Shown here in pieces: positions 10,536 to 23,161 of a stretch of DNA of 64,000 nt. A model generated the notes under the pieces. It ran no database searches. It saw only the letters and a program-made list of their open reading frames with translations, and was not told the origin of the DNA. This stretch comes from Allium sativum (Eukaryota; Streptophyta; Magnoliopsida; Asparagales; Amaryllidaceae). The position numbers and the translations under genes are program-made. The DNA is taken from NCBI GenBank assembly GCA_030737875.1, contig CM060915.1:363999863-364063862 (forward strand). The letters run 5' to 3'. The stretch's first letter is position 1, and every line of letters starts with the position of its first letter.

Positions 10536-12107
10536 CGTGTTTGGTCAGAGAGGTGATTCAGGTTCGGTCAGATTCGATGTTCCAATTCAAGACGATTTCA
10601 GATCTGGAACGATTCGAATACAAATTCATACACAAAATCAAAAATCAGCTTTTTACAACTGGCTGTGTAACGCTTAAAAGCGTGGGAAAATCTGAAACAA
10701 AATCTACCTTAGAACGTTCAAAACTTCAAATTCGATTTTCTGGAGTTGTAGTTGACGAAACGACGAGCCGTTTGTTGGAGAAGGACCGGCTACGAGAGAG
10801 CTACGCACGGCCAGAAGGTGGCGAGGTGCGGCGGGACCCACAGGGGGCGGAGGGCTGACATAGGCGGCGGGTTTGAGGGGTTGGTGGCGGCGGCACAGGG
10901 CACGGGGAAGGACGGGACTTGTCGGAGATCGAAGAGCTCGCGAAGAGCTTCGAAACGTGTACTCACACGCTAATTTTCGTTGAGAAATCAAAGAATGAAG
11001 AATTCGGCATAATGGGTTCAGCGTGAAGTGGAATGTCGGCTGTAGGAAGAGGATGAACAGTGAATTCCGAATTTTATAATATTATATTAGGGTTAACTAA
11101 TTATGTAATTAGCCCGTTAAGGCCCGTTTTTGCCCGAACTCCGATTTAAGCCTGCTTACTGTCGTTCTTAAGGTTTTGAGGCCTACTGAACGCAATGGAA
11201 CATGTTACAGGACCCAATTCCGAAATTTATTATGAGTTCTAGAATAATTATATTATTTTATTAATATTTTAATGTATACCGTACATGAAAATTCACCGAG
11301 GTCACAAATTAACTTCAAAAATTCTCAAAAAATATATTTAGCTATGTTTTGATGCTGTGGACCTATGAAAATTAATTTCGTTCAATTCTGAGCCCGTATG
11401 AATTTTTAATGAATTTTTAAAGTCAAAATTTGCCCTTTTACACTGAAAAATCAATTATAATTATATTTTAATTCCAAAAATTACCGAAAAATCATTTTTA
11501 GCTTTGTTTTGATGATACGAATCCAACAAAATTTATTTCGTTGAATTCTGAGACTTTTTGAAAAATGGCTATTTTCAAGGCCAGTATATTTAATATTAAA
11601 AATACATTTTTAAACAAATATTTTCTAAAACTCGAAACATATAAGTGTTTACTGTTTTTCAATGCAGAAAAGTCATTCTGAAACCAATGGAAGTGGTTTC
11701 GAGTTCAAATTCCTTCGTATGCAAAAAGTAGCATTTTGTCCTATGCAAATTACCCAACGACCTTTCTAAAAATTGAATTGGCCATAACTTTTGATTTCCG
11801 CTATGAAATTTCGATTTTTCGGATTCATTGGAAAGATATTTTTAAATAGATTCTAATATTTTTGGTTTTACTAAAATCCGTTACATTTTGCATCCTGTAT
11901 GGTCAGTCAAAGTTCAAGTTTGACTTTTCAAACTACCGCGCTATTTCTAGCTCTTTTTATAATTAAAATTAATTTATTCATTCTAACTTCGATTTGAACC
12001 AAATTTGTGATCCTTATTATTTAAAATAGGATATTTTAAATATCAAAACTCATTTAAAATCACTTAAAATAAATTTTAAATTGGCCCCAAAATTCAGGGT
12101 TGTTACA

Positions 12108-12120
12108 GTCTCCCCCACTT
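12108..12120 (-). promoter_or_regulatory. RT1 polypurine tract
   Basis: AAGTGGGGGAGAC on the minus strand directly before TGTAACAACC of the 3' LTR. Confidence 0.8.
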
Positions 12121-12496
12121 AAAAACTTTTCGTCCCCGAAAAGGAAAAAGAAAAATAGAAGAGGAAGAATAAACACAGAGAATGTTTTTAACAGAGATGG
12201 TACCGTTTATAACATCAGGCTTTCCACCGAAGAAGTTGGTCCTTTCGTTCCTTCGTAAACATGTGCCTATTGAGCATCGCCACTTCACTTAGTCTTCTTC
12301 GAATGCACGATCAAGGGGAGAGTCAAAACAACTGAAATGGTGATTCTAGGAGATAGAAAAGAATCGAAGGATGAATGAAAAGATGACGATAAAGTGACTG
12401 GCTATTATGTATCCCATGAAATGTTCGCCGTAGATTATAGTGATTCTACGTAAACGAATTATTATAAATATGTTGTACTCCGCTTTGTAAACCAAA

Positions 12497-12508
12497 GCTC
12501 TGATACCA
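12497..12508 (-). promoter_or_regulatory. RT1 primer-binding site
   Basis: TGGTATCAGAGC on the minus strand, two bases from the 5' LTR end at 12511. It matches the 3' end of plant initiator tRNA-Met, the usual primer of Ty3/gypsy chromoviruses and many copia elements. It proves the minus orientation. Confidence 0.9.
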
Positions 12509-12510
12509 AC

Positions 12511-15500
12511 TGTGATGACCCCAAACTTCCACGGAATGAAAGTAGGAGTAATCATTTTTGGAATACAACATAAATACAATAAAACAGAACACAGATACAA
12601 TATAGCAAAGGAAATTCATAGAGTAATAACATTATAGCAGCGGAAAAATATAATGTCATCAATCACAGAAAATCCACGGTCACAGAATCTAAGCTATTAC
12701 AACAAGTTTGCAGAAAAGAAAAAAAGTTTGATGTCTAAAAAGAAAAGAAAAGATGCCATAGAAACAAAAGATAAATGTCTTCAAGCTCCAAGTCGTCACC
12801 ACTCCACAAAAGCAAATCCAAGAGATAGAAAATAAGCAGCTTCAAAGAAAAGCTCCAAGGAAGGAATGAACCTGTCTACTTGGCTGCCCGTGTGCAAGAG
12901 AGGGCACCCAAGTTTGCAAAAAGGTGAAACAAACTATGGGTCAGTCGTGGGACTGGTGTGAGAATTCTTAAGTAAAATAACTATTAGATATAAGGCAAAT
13001 ACAAAGACCACGCCGCTAACGCGGAACGGGTTTACTCTAATGGATTGTCGTGCATAATTTAAAGTGTCATAACAAATAAATAAGTACATCGTAAACAACA
13101 CAATGCTTTTTGGAAAAAAATGGAATCACCATAAGACCCAAGTCCCATCACACAATGCAACGCACACCAGAGGATAGGGTTTTACCTTATGGTGATTAAA
13201 CATGCTAAATACGGCAAATACGCATCTAATATTATTATTAGTGTATATGAAAGCATTTCAAAGTAAATGTATTAATCTTAGGAAGCATAGGTACCATATA
13301 CTATGCCTCCGTACTAGTAATACAATCAAATTCGTCGGTTCGTATTTGGATTTTGGTTTCCATCATGAGTCAAGGCTAGAGCGGAGCTCCTTACCGATTC
13401 AAGACACTCTAGCTAGTGCCTCAGGATTCCCCGCGGAGAACCCTTGGAAATGGCAGGGCCGGTCCGCAAATACAGCTTAGCGGATTGGCAATTCCTAAGC
13501 ACACGTTTCTCGGTCCTATAGGACCTATCCGAGGCGCGCCACATTCCATCATCCACATAAGTAAAGTATCAGCGCTGGGAGGTCCCTGACACTACTTCTA
13601 GCTAGAAAGAAACGTGCTGCTTTCCCTGCGTTCCCTTCGCCCGTTTTAGACTCTACCGGTTTGTGAGGCTCGTGAGGTTACGTAATACACAAAGCTCTGC
13701 TTATTCAAGCAGTGCTTTGATCGTCACCACAAGGTTCTGCTTTTCAACAAGAAACCTTGATCATTGCATCTTAGTATGCCACACTGTCACTCCATGCCAT
13801 ACCATTGCTTTTCCATCAATACATAAATGGGTGTTAAGTAGAGAATAAATTCTCCACCACCAATATTTATATATTAACAGAAAATCAACAATATGATATA
13901 TAACGAAGTACGATGTCAGACACACCATCCATTTAAACTTATGCTCTGGGTCTGAACGAAAGTCAAATCCGTGAAATCAACGCGTACGTCTGGGCAATGA
14001 CCTTGACCCATGAATTGGTAGCAAGTCAATTCAGGGTCTCGATCGCTGTCCATTCGAGGGAAGATTTACGGTCTTCATGCGCCATTTCATGCTTCGATTC
14101 TTCAACGCCGCTGGATTAATTTGGGATGAGAATTTCTCGGACTTCCCAAACAATCCTCATATACATATACATATATATATTTTGAAAATCCTTCTTATTT
14201 GTTAATAATTATTTTTATTAACAATTCATTCTATTTTAATTATTTAAAATAGTCAAACTTCTTATTTAACGACGCATTCTCAAAATCATATTTTTATTTA
14301 CATTAATTAAAATGTAAACTTTCATTACATATCACATTCTTGTTTTCTTTACATTTAATAAAATGTAAACTTGAAATTACATGTCCCATTCTTACTTATT
14401 TACAATGAATAAAATGTAAACTTGCATTTACATGTCGCATTCTTACCTATTTACATTGAATAAAATGTAAACTCATCCTACGGTGGAATTCCTTTATTTT
14501 AACATTAAAATAATGTAAATTTTTCCCTATGGTATATACACTTTTTATATTAAAATTTAGAATAATGTTAACTCATCCTACGATGCATATTTTCTTAATT
14601 TTAACATTAAAGATAATGTTGACTTATCCTATGGTTAAATTACCCTTTATTAACATTAAAAATAATGTTAACTCACCCTATGGTGTTATTCCTTCTTAAT
14701 TTCATAAAAAAAAATGTAACATTCCTACGGTCAATTCTCTTTTATGTTAACATTAAAAATAAATGTATATTAACCCTATGGTTAAATTATCCTTAATTAA
14801 CATTAAAAATAATGTAATCTCATCCTATGTTAAATTACTTTATTACCTTACATTAAAAATAATGTAGCTCAATCCTACGGTTAAGTTACTCTTTAATTTA
14901 ACATTAAAATTTTGTTAATTCAACCTACGGTTGAATTTCCTTTATTTTAACATAAACAAAGTATAATGTTAATTCATACTACGGTGGAATTCACTATATA
15001 TTAACATTAAAAACAATGTTAATTCATCTTACGGTCAAATTCCTTATATACTAACATTATAAATAATGTTAATTACCCTATGGTGAAATCCTTTTATTTA
15101 AACATTAAAAATAATGTTAAATCCTTCTACGGTGAAATTCTTTTACTTTAACATTAAAAATAATGTTAATCATCCTACGATGTAAATTCTTTTTTGTATC
15201 ATTAACAAAATTGTTAATTTTCATTCGATGTGAATACTTATTTTTAACATTGACACAAAAATGTTAATTTATCATACGTTGTAAATACTTTTATATTAAC
15301 ATTAAAAATGTTAATGACATCCTACGGTTAAAGTTTTATTATATTAACATTAAAAATGTTAATTACATCATACGGTATTATCTTTAACATTAAAAATGTT
15401 AATTTACACATGCGGTGAAATTACTATTTAATTAACATTAAAAAATAATGTTAATTGCTCATGCGGTGTAGTTTCTTATTATTAACATTTAAAAATAATG

Positions 15501-18386
15501 TTACTTTCTCATACCATGTAAATTCCTTATATTTAACATTAAACAAAATGTTAATTTCTCATCACTTTAATTTTACATGATTCAATGTAAATTTCATGTT
15601 AACACAAATTCCTACTTTGGTTTTACATAATTAAATGTAAATTTATGTCATTCCAAATTTCATACCTTAATTTTACATAATTAAATGTAAATTTAATGTT
15701 AACACCAATTCCTACTTTAATTACATTGATAAAAATGTAATCTTATTCCTACGGTGAAGTCCTTGAATATATTACATTAATAAAAATGTAAACTTTATTT
15801 ACATATCACATTCTTAATAAAATAAAACGTAAACTTTAGTTACATTTCACATTCTCAATTTGTTTACATAAAATAAAAGGTAAACTTTAGTTACATTTCT
15901 AAAAATTTAAATTTCACCTGCGGAGTAAATTCTTATATATATTACATTAATAAGAATGTATATTGTGCATACAGTTAAAATTACCATTTTATTCACATTA
16001 CAATTTATTCACATTAATAAAAATGTGTTACATGTCTAATAATTTATTTTATTCACATAAGTAAAAATGTGAAATTTTACATGTCCAATATTTAATTTAT
16101 AATATTAACATTAAAAATGTTAATGTACATACGGTTGAATTTTTATAATATTAAAATTAAAAATGTTAATTTCATCCTACGTATTATTTCTTTTTATATT
16201 AACATAAAAAAAAATGTTAATGTACACTTGCGGTAAAATTACTATTTAATTAACATTAAAAATGTTAATTTTTCATGCATTGAAAATTACTTATTATTAA
16301 CACCAAAATAAATGTCAATTTTTCATACAACGTAAATTACTTATTATTAACATCAAAATAAATGTCAATTTTTCCCTATTTCAATTTTACAAAAAAAAAA
16401 AAGAATATGTAAATTTCATCACAAGTCGCGTTCTTATTTACATCAAATAAACTGTAAATTCTCATCACATCGCATAACAACATCCAAATACAACAATAAG
16501 ATCAGATTCCATACTAACATCGAGGTAAATTGCAAGATGGGGTTTCACACAGCATATGTAAAATCAACATGGCATGGTTAAATAAATAACACATAATTAA
16601 TTTTAATTAATTATGAATTCAGATTTAAGCCTAAAATTTCAGATCTAATCACATAGCACCATAGGCAATTTAGATTCCACATCATATGTTATGAACGGTT
16701 TAGATCTATGTTTAAACATCGTGTCATATTAATTCTACTGTTAATAATTATGCAAATAATAATTAAATAAATTAAATTAAATTTAAAAATAAAATTCTCA
16801 CCGTGTTTGGTCAGAGAGGTGATTCAGGTTCGGTCAGATTCGATGTTCCAATTCAAGACGATTTCAGATCTGGAACGATTCGAATACAAATTCATACACA
16901 AAATCAAAAATCAGCTTTTTACAATTGGCAGTGTAACGCTTAAAAGCGTGGGAAAATCTGAAACAAAATCTACCTTAGAACGTTCAAAACTTCAAATTCG
17001 ATTTTCTGGAGTTGTAGTTGACGAAACGACGAGTCGTTTGTTGGAGAAGGACCGGCTACGAGAGAGCTACGCACGGCCAGAAGGTGGCGAGGTGCGGCGG
17101 GACCCACAGGGGGCGACGGGCTGACAAAGGCGGCGGGTTTGAGGGGTTGGTGGCGGCGGCACAGGGCACGGGGAAGGACGGGACTTGTCGGAGATCGAAG
17201 AGCTCGCGAAGAGCTTCGAAACGTGTACTCACACGCTAATTTTCGTTGAGAAATGAAAGAGAAATCAAAGAATGAAGAATTCGGCATAATGGGTTCAGCG
17301 TGAAGAGGAATGTCGGCTGTATGAAGAGGATGAACAGTGAATTCCGAATTTTATAATATTATATTAGGGTTAACTAATTATGTAATTAGCCCGTTAAGGC
17401 CCGTTTTGGCTCGAACTCGGATTTAAGCCTGCTTACTGTCGTTCTTAAGGTTTTGAGGCCTACTGAACGCAATGGAACATGTTACAGGACCCAATTCCGA
17501 AATTTATTATGAGTTCTGGAATAATTATATTATTTTATTAATATTTTAATGTATACCGTACATGAAAATTCACCGAGGTCACAAATTAACTTCAAAAATT
17601 CTCAAAAAATATATTTAGCTATGTTTTGATGCTGTGGACCAATGAAAATTAATTTCGTTCAATTCTGAGCCCGTATGAATTTTTAATGAATTTTTAAAGT
17701 CAAGAATTGCCCTTTTACACTGAAAAATCAATTATAATTATATTTTAATTCCAAAAATTACCGAAAAATCATTTTTAGCTTTGTTTTGATGATACTAATC
17801 CAAAAAAATTTATTTCGTTGAATTCTGAGGCTTTTTCGAAAAATGGCTATTTTCAAGGCCAGTATATTTAATATTAAAAATACATTTTTAAACAAATATT
17901 TTCTGAAACTCGAAACATATAAGTATTTACTGTTTTTCAATGCAGAAACGTCATTCTGAAACCAATGGAAGTGGTTTCGAGTTCAAATTCCTTCGTATGC
18001 AAAAAGTAGCATTTTTGTCCTATGCAAATTACCCAACGACCTTTCTAAAAATTGAATTGGCCATAACTTTTGATTTCCGCTATGAAATTTCGATTTTTCG
18101 GATTCATTGGAAAGATAATTTTAAATAGATTCTAATATTTTTGGTTTTACTAAAATCCGTTACATTTTGCATCCTGTATGGTCAGTCAAAGTTCAAGTTT
18201 GACTTTTCAAACTACCGCGCTATTTCTAGCTCTTTTTATAATTAAAATTAATTTATTCATTCTAAATTCGATTTGAACCAAATTTGTGATCCTTATTATT
18301 TAAAATAGATTATTTTAAATATCAAAACTCATTTAAAATCACTTAAAATAAATTTTAAATTGGCCCCAAAATTCAGGGTTGTTACA
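12511..18386 (-). repeat. RT1 5' LTR (5876 bp)
   Basis: Near-duplicate of 6257-12107 with the same layout: TATA-like box at 17357-17349, donor at 16802/16801, palindrome array about 16460-14300, acceptor-like site at 12872. It contains small indels against its partner, for example an extra ATTCACATTA block near 15990-16010 and extra sequence near 17255-17267. It is the promoter-bearing copy. Confidence 0.9.
14295..16465 (-). repeat. Array of palindromic units (RT1 5' LTR)
   Basis: Second copy of the array described for 8045-10195, in the same register. Differences from the first copy are few, so the array existed before this insertion and is not a local expansion. Confidence 0.85.
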
Positions 18387-18391
18387 ATGAC

Positions 18392-18972
18392 AGCAACATC
18401 GTAAAGCAGGTGGCTTCATCGGATCAGATCGGAGGCAGCCGATCCGAACCCTTTTCTCTGAGCTTGTGACCGTTGTTGCACACACTTCCTGAAGACTCGG
18501 ACCAAGCATGACCATTTCTCCCACGATTTCGTGCCAAATCAATGCGTTGTCACCATCTGGAAGCCTCCGAACCCGACTCTTATGGGATGGGTGCCACACA
18601 ATTCCGAACCGGGGCCACTTGGAAGAGATTTTTCACTTATAAATGCACCATCTAGAGGCATTTTGAAGGGATCTTTGGGCAAATTCTCAGTTCTAATTCC
18701 TCCATAGCCGAATTTCATAGTTACATTCAGATCAAAATCGTCTCTTAAAGTCTATTTTTGAGAGATTTGAGTGAGTTTATGCATTGTAATTGTGAAGTTG
18801 AGTGAGAATCATTGTTGTATTTGTATTCAAATCATCAATTAAAAGAAAACAAAGTGGACGTAGGCTCGTTAACGCCGAACCACTATAAATCGCGTGTTCT
18901 TTGTTGCTTTTTGATTCTATTTCATTGAAATCATAATTAATTTGGGTGTTAGAACCAAGTTTTTGTCCAACA
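18392..18972 (+). mobile_element. 3' LTR of the Tat element, second part
   Basis: It resumes with one more CGGATCAGATCGG motif (about 18420), then TTATAAATGC near 18637 (TATA box), then the R/U5 block GTGGACGTAGGCT...GCCGAACCACTATAAA at 18854-18892, and ends TTTTTGTCCAACA at 18972. Joined with 6006-6256 the LTR is about 832 bp with TG...CA ends. The 5' LTR, gag and pol lie outside the window to the left. Confidence 0.8.
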
Positions 18973-19957
18973 TTATATAAGCTCAAATCAAATTAATATC
19001 GAAAACAAAAATGACTAAAATATTATTCTATAAGTATGAAAGGTTTTCAAATATTTGATGAAATTTTGTTTCAAGAAATATTTCAAACAAAGTAACAACT
19101 AGAAAAAAATTGACTTTATACATATGATTAAAAAGAAGCTTGACATGATTTCATGAACCATAAACGAATTTCTAAAATTATCGATTTAGGAAATGATTGT
19201 TGAAAAACGTGTATAATACTCGATTTGAGTAATGATTGTTGAAATCATAACAAGAAATCAAAACTGAATTGATATTGAAATGGAAATTTCGAGGATCTTT
19301 GATTTTATGAATATATTTGATGTGGAAGCTTTTAATAAAAGATTTATACAAGAATGAAGTTAATTCAATAACTATTGATTTGGAAGGTAATTGATATGAA
19401 ATGATGATCGTTTATATTATGGAATTTTTATAAGAATGGTACGTTTGAAAAACATGATTTGGGAAGAAAAATCTTATGTAAATGGACAGTTATATAAGTG
19501 AGACATATATGGAATATGAAATGAGTACTATATATAATTTTAAAACTAAACATATAGGAAGTACCTTCCATCGAAAATCATGATCCAATTCAGTAGGGTT
19601 GTGTTGGAAGTCCAATGGAGTATCCATAGAAAACCGTAGTTGCATTGTAGCTCCATTGATTGGACCGTCTATCGAAATTCAAATTCCCAATCAATGGGAT
19701 TATGTTGATCAATTATACTAATATTAGCATAATTCAGGTTCGTTAGGCCTACAGTACTGACAAATCCATTGGTACAGTGGTGTAACCGTCGAGTAACTGC
19801 GATCTATACGCCGTAGCGAAATTCGGGTGGAGACATGCATATAGTACATGCGACACCACTGGGACAATGGCGTAACCGCTGCATAACTATGATATATGAA
19901 AACAGCCATGACATGATTTGAGGGGTATGATACCTATAGTTACAAGTGATTCCACAG
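18973..19957 (+). other. Decayed gypsy-related sequence, no gene
   Basis: AT-rich, no coding signal. Around 19770-19900 two diverged repeats of the form ACARTGGYGTAACCG...AACT (about 19776 and 19864) are seen. A related CAACCACTAAGTAACTGCGAT string occurs at 25036-25056, on the far side of the LINE, which suggests that both flanks are one old element split by the LINE. Confidence 0.4.
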
Positions 19958-20244
19958 TTTTTTTTAATCAATAACGTATGAATATATAACAAAAATGGAG
20001 AATCTAGCCATTCTTTAATGGCTCACAAAAATAGTATCTATAGAAATGGCTTCAAAAACTGTGCACAAACAAAGGCGAAATAAACAAAATAAAAATACAG
20101 CTAAAAAACAGAAGTCAGCTAAGAGAAGAAGGAATAACCCAATCCCATAGTCATGGGCCACGCCAAATCCTCCACCGCTCCATAGATGTAGTACAAAGAG
20201 CCAGGTCAAAGGAAGGGCCAATCGATGAAGACAACAGCTGAAGA

Positions 20245-20355
20245 CAAGAAACTCCAACCATAAGCTCCACAAGCTCCAAAAGCTCCAGCTCCATAAGCTC
20301 CAGTTCCATAAGATTCGTAAGCTCCAACTCCAAAATCTCCATAAGCTCTAACTCC
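20245..20355 (-). repeat. GCTCCA-based minisatellite in the LINE tail
   Basis: Plus-strand AGCTCCA recurs every 6-12 bp, for example AGCTCCACAAGCTCCA and AAGCTCCAACTCCAAAATC. It explains the repetitive Leu/Glu or Gly/Tyr ORFs on the minus strand, which are not genes. Confidence 0.7.
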
Positions 20356-20504
20356 AAAGTAGCACCGCCACCAACTTAGAGATCCAAAGAGAGTCAAGAC
20401 CCAAAACCTATAATCCAGCCCCTATAGTACTACAAAACAACATAAGATAAAGGGGGAGACTAGAGAAGGTGAAGCCATCAGGGAAGGCCCCATACACAAA
20501 GGAA

Positions 20505-21088
20505 TCAACCAATTCCCGCCCTGGGAGGAGTTGATACCGAAGTAACACCAAAGGTGCCAACCAATCTCGTAGAGCGAGAGCTAATTACTTCCTTGAAAGT
20601 TCTACCATGAAACGCAAGGAAAATGTCATTCCTTACCCTCCGAATAATGGTAGGAGGATCCATAGGAACTTCGTCAAATATTGCCTTATTCCGCGAGCAC
20701 CAGATATGCCAGCAGATAAGACAAGGAATTAGACAAAATAGGATCGAGCGAATAGATTTACCTGAGATGCCGATCCAGTAGATTCTCAGTAGATCTACAA
20801 GAAAAGTGGAATAACCTCGGCAACCAACCAAAATTTCTGAAGTAATTCCAAACAGATTTGACACAAAAGCCAAGGAAGAACAAATGAACGATGGATTCAA
20901 GTTAATTAGAAGAGAAGCATCTGCAACGGAAAACAATTAGGATGCCAATTCTTTGGAGGTTCTCGTTTATTCATACCCATAATGTAGGGTTTTCCACATA
21001 AACAGAGAAACCTTCGGGGGTAGTCGGAATCCCAAATAAAAGAAAAAAGATGGAGACTTGGAGTTGGTGTCCTCACCGAATTCTGCAC
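20505..21088 (-). pseudogene. LINE C-terminal region
   Basis: 21088-20906 carries FIWDSDYPRRFLCL, like the zf-RVT segment that follows plant LINE RTs. 20936-20505 carries LICWHIWCSRNKAIFDE, the conserved block between zf-RVT and RNase H. The RNase H domain expected afterwards is not recognisable. Confidence 0.65.
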
Positions 21089-21282
21089 CGCCTTAATCGA
21101 GAAGAGACTTCCATCACAATCGGAACCACCACCATGAGAATCAGATAACGCCTATACGGATTGCATCTGTTTCCATGTCTCACTAGCATACGATGGGAGA
21201 CCGGTGTATTCGCTCTCATAAGTCTGTGGTATTTAGTGTGGAGGAATGTCGTCCAAAGGGAGTTATTCGCTGCAAATCTTGC

Positions 21283-23149
21283 CTACAATTTGCAAGCAAA
21301 GGCAGTACAGATGTTCTTTGGTTTACGGAGGCTCATGCCCCCCTCAATTTTGGAACGACAAATAATATTCCCTGACATGAAGTGGTGCCGATTAGCATTG
21401 TCCTTGTTCCCCCAGAAAAAGGACGATGCCAAAGATTGGTAAAAACGGAAGTAGGAAGAAGTATGAGTCATAGCAGCAAAGACATGCGATCCTATAGAGT
21501 CTCGAACAGAATTTATGAGAACAAGTCTACTTGCTTGAGAAAGAAGATTCACATTCTAACGAATGATCTTTCCCCTGGCTCTGTCAGTTAGAAGACCAAA
21601 AATGGCATTGAGCTTCCTACCTCGGTATAGTACAATACCGAGACAAGGTAAGGGAGGCAGCCTTGAAACCTGTGAAGGTCTCGATCTAGGAAGATCTAAC
21701 CGAAGACAAATCTTTTACGAGAACAAAGCAGCTTTTAGCAGAGTTTACGAGTTTCCCCAAGCTTCTCTTGTACTAGTGAATGAGGCTAATAAGGCGGCGG
21801 ACAAAGCGATGACTAACATTAGTGAAAATGATGATGTCATTAGCAAAAGATAAGGAATAAATAAGAGGGCAACCCCTAGGGATGCCAAACCGATGAATCT
21901 ACCCTACTATAGTAAGTGAATGCATACTAGGTACGAAAGCCTCGGCAACGATGATGAAAAAAGAAGGGGAAAGAGGGTCTCACTGGTGAAGATCCCTACC
22001 CACCTTGAAGTAACCATTGGTCGATCCGTTAATGAGGACGGAAAAATTGCAGTTCGAGATAAGCTTCCAAATAACATCGATAAGGGGTTCCAGAAAGCTG
22101 AAAGCCCTCATGACCTAGATGGCAAAGAACCAAGACATGCGATTGTTGGCCTTAGCCATATCCAACTTTACGACCGCATCAACAATGGGCCTTCCTATCG
22201 ATATGAGAAACTAACTCCTCGGCTAAAAGAACGTTATCAGTAATCAAGCGTCCTTTTACAAACCCAGCCAGAGAGGAAGAAATGATACACTTGAGAAACA
22301 ATGCTAGTCTCGTGGCTAGTACCTTTGAGATAACCTTATCAGAAAAATAGCGCAAGATAATCGGACGAAAATCCATGCAAGTGTGAGGATTTACACATTT
22401 GGGAAAAGAACCAAATTGGTGGAAGTCCAACCCGTAGAGAGATCTCCACTAGAAAAGAAAATCTGATTAGGAAGACAAAAATCTACCTAAATAATCGACC
22501 AAACATTTCGTAAGGAGACCCCATTGAAACCGTCAGGTCCACTCGTGTTATCCTTACTAAGAGCAAATACGCAAGCATGTATTTATTCCAAGGAAAGAGG
22601 GGCAACAAGATCAGAACTATCCGAAGGAAGAAACAACCTAGGAATGAAAGCTGGAAAGGTCGGATCAGAGACCGACGCAGTAGGAGAAACGAGAAAGGAT
22701 TGGAAATGGGACATAACAGTTTCTTTAACTTCACTCGGTGTGGAAGCCAATGAGAGATTAGTACGGTGGGAATGACGAATCGTAAGAAGATTGTTCTTAT
22801 TACGGATAGAAGAATGTAAAATTTTGGAGTTTGTATCGCCTTTAACTACCCACTTGATCCTCTCCTTCTGGCGAAGATATTCATGCTCAATACGAAGTTC
22901 TGATGATAAGGCCAGTTGAGCAAGAGCCCACGCCTCCTTGTCGACAGAAGAAGGATTCTCATCAAAAGATGATTTTGCTGAAATAAGAGAATCTTCGGTC
23001 GCCCGAACATGATCGAAGATATTCTTGAAGACAAGAACATTCCATGATTTAAGGCAAGCCTTAAGGCGCTTTAGCTTATGAGAAAATACAACGCATGAGG
23101 AATAAAAAACATGGGAGTTCCATGATTCTTCCATAACGCGATGGAACAT
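21283..23149 (-). pseudogene. LINE reverse transcriptase region
   Basis: 23149-22583 is the linker typical of plant LINEs (RQKERIKWVVKGDTNSK). 22430-22179 has DFRPIIL...KVLATRL...FVKGRLITDN, matching RT motifs 1-2. Near 21860-21835 the minus strand reads LSFANDIII, a degraded form of the FADD catalytic box: the second catalytic Asp position is kept but the first has become Asn. 21552-21283 has LLSQASRLVLINSV and FFWGNKD...KIEGGMSLR, the RT thumb region. Stops and shifts lie between the segments. Confidence 0.75.
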
Positions 23150-23161
23150 ATGGTGTGATCT

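Larger units (their letters stand above)
6257..12107 (-). repeat. RT1 3' LTR (5851 bp)
   Basis: In the element's direction it runs from 12107 (TGTAACAACC) to 6257 (...CACA). In order: U3 of about 1.0 kb; TATA-like ATTATAAAAT at 11080-11071; a GC-rich leader-like block (about 10990-10750); a splice-donor-like CACG/GTGAGAAT at 10536; the palindrome array (about 10190-8045); and a region near 7700-6620 ending in an acceptor-like GTAGACAG. The short ORFs inside, for example 10991-10704 on minus, have no recognisable domain; I treat them as chance ORFs. Confidence 0.9.
12108..12510 (-). other. RT1 interior, non-coding remnant
   Basis: Only 403 bp separate the LTRs. On the minus strand, next to the 3' LTR, is CCTTTTCGGGGACGAAAAG followed by AAGTGGGGGAGAC. 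The first is the usual tail of chromovirus-type pol and the second is the polypurine tract. No gag, protease, RT or integrase is present. A 61-codon ORF (12288-12103) has no recognisable domain apart from that tail. Confidence 0.75.
6257..18386 (-). mobile_element. RT1: gypsy element with giant LTRs and a tiny interior
   Basis: A complete insertion flanked by the 5-bp direct repeat ATGAC (6252-6256 and 18387-18391). Read on the minus strand each LTR begins TGTAACAACCCTGAATTTTG and ends in CA. The 5' LTR is 12511-18386 and the 3' LTR 6257-12107. The primer-binding site for initiator tRNA-Met is next to the 5' LTR and a purine tract next to the 3' LTR. The interior is only 403 bp. The two LTRs are clearly similar along their whole length, with scattered substitutions and small indels, so the insertion is fairly young. 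The ...CGGGGACGAAA... string before the purine tract is typical of chromovirus-type gypsy elements. It has no gag or pol and would depend on another element's proteins. Confidence 0.9.

Noticed and set aside
10541..10991. Overlapping ORFs on both strands in a GC-rich part of the RT1 LTR (also 16807-17287)
   Set aside because: GC-rich leader region opens several frames at once; no domain, and frames differ between the two LTR copies at their ends.
20151..20357. Leu/Glu-rich and Gly/Tyr/Ala-rich ORFs on minus
   Set aside because: Produced by a GCTCCA minisatellite.
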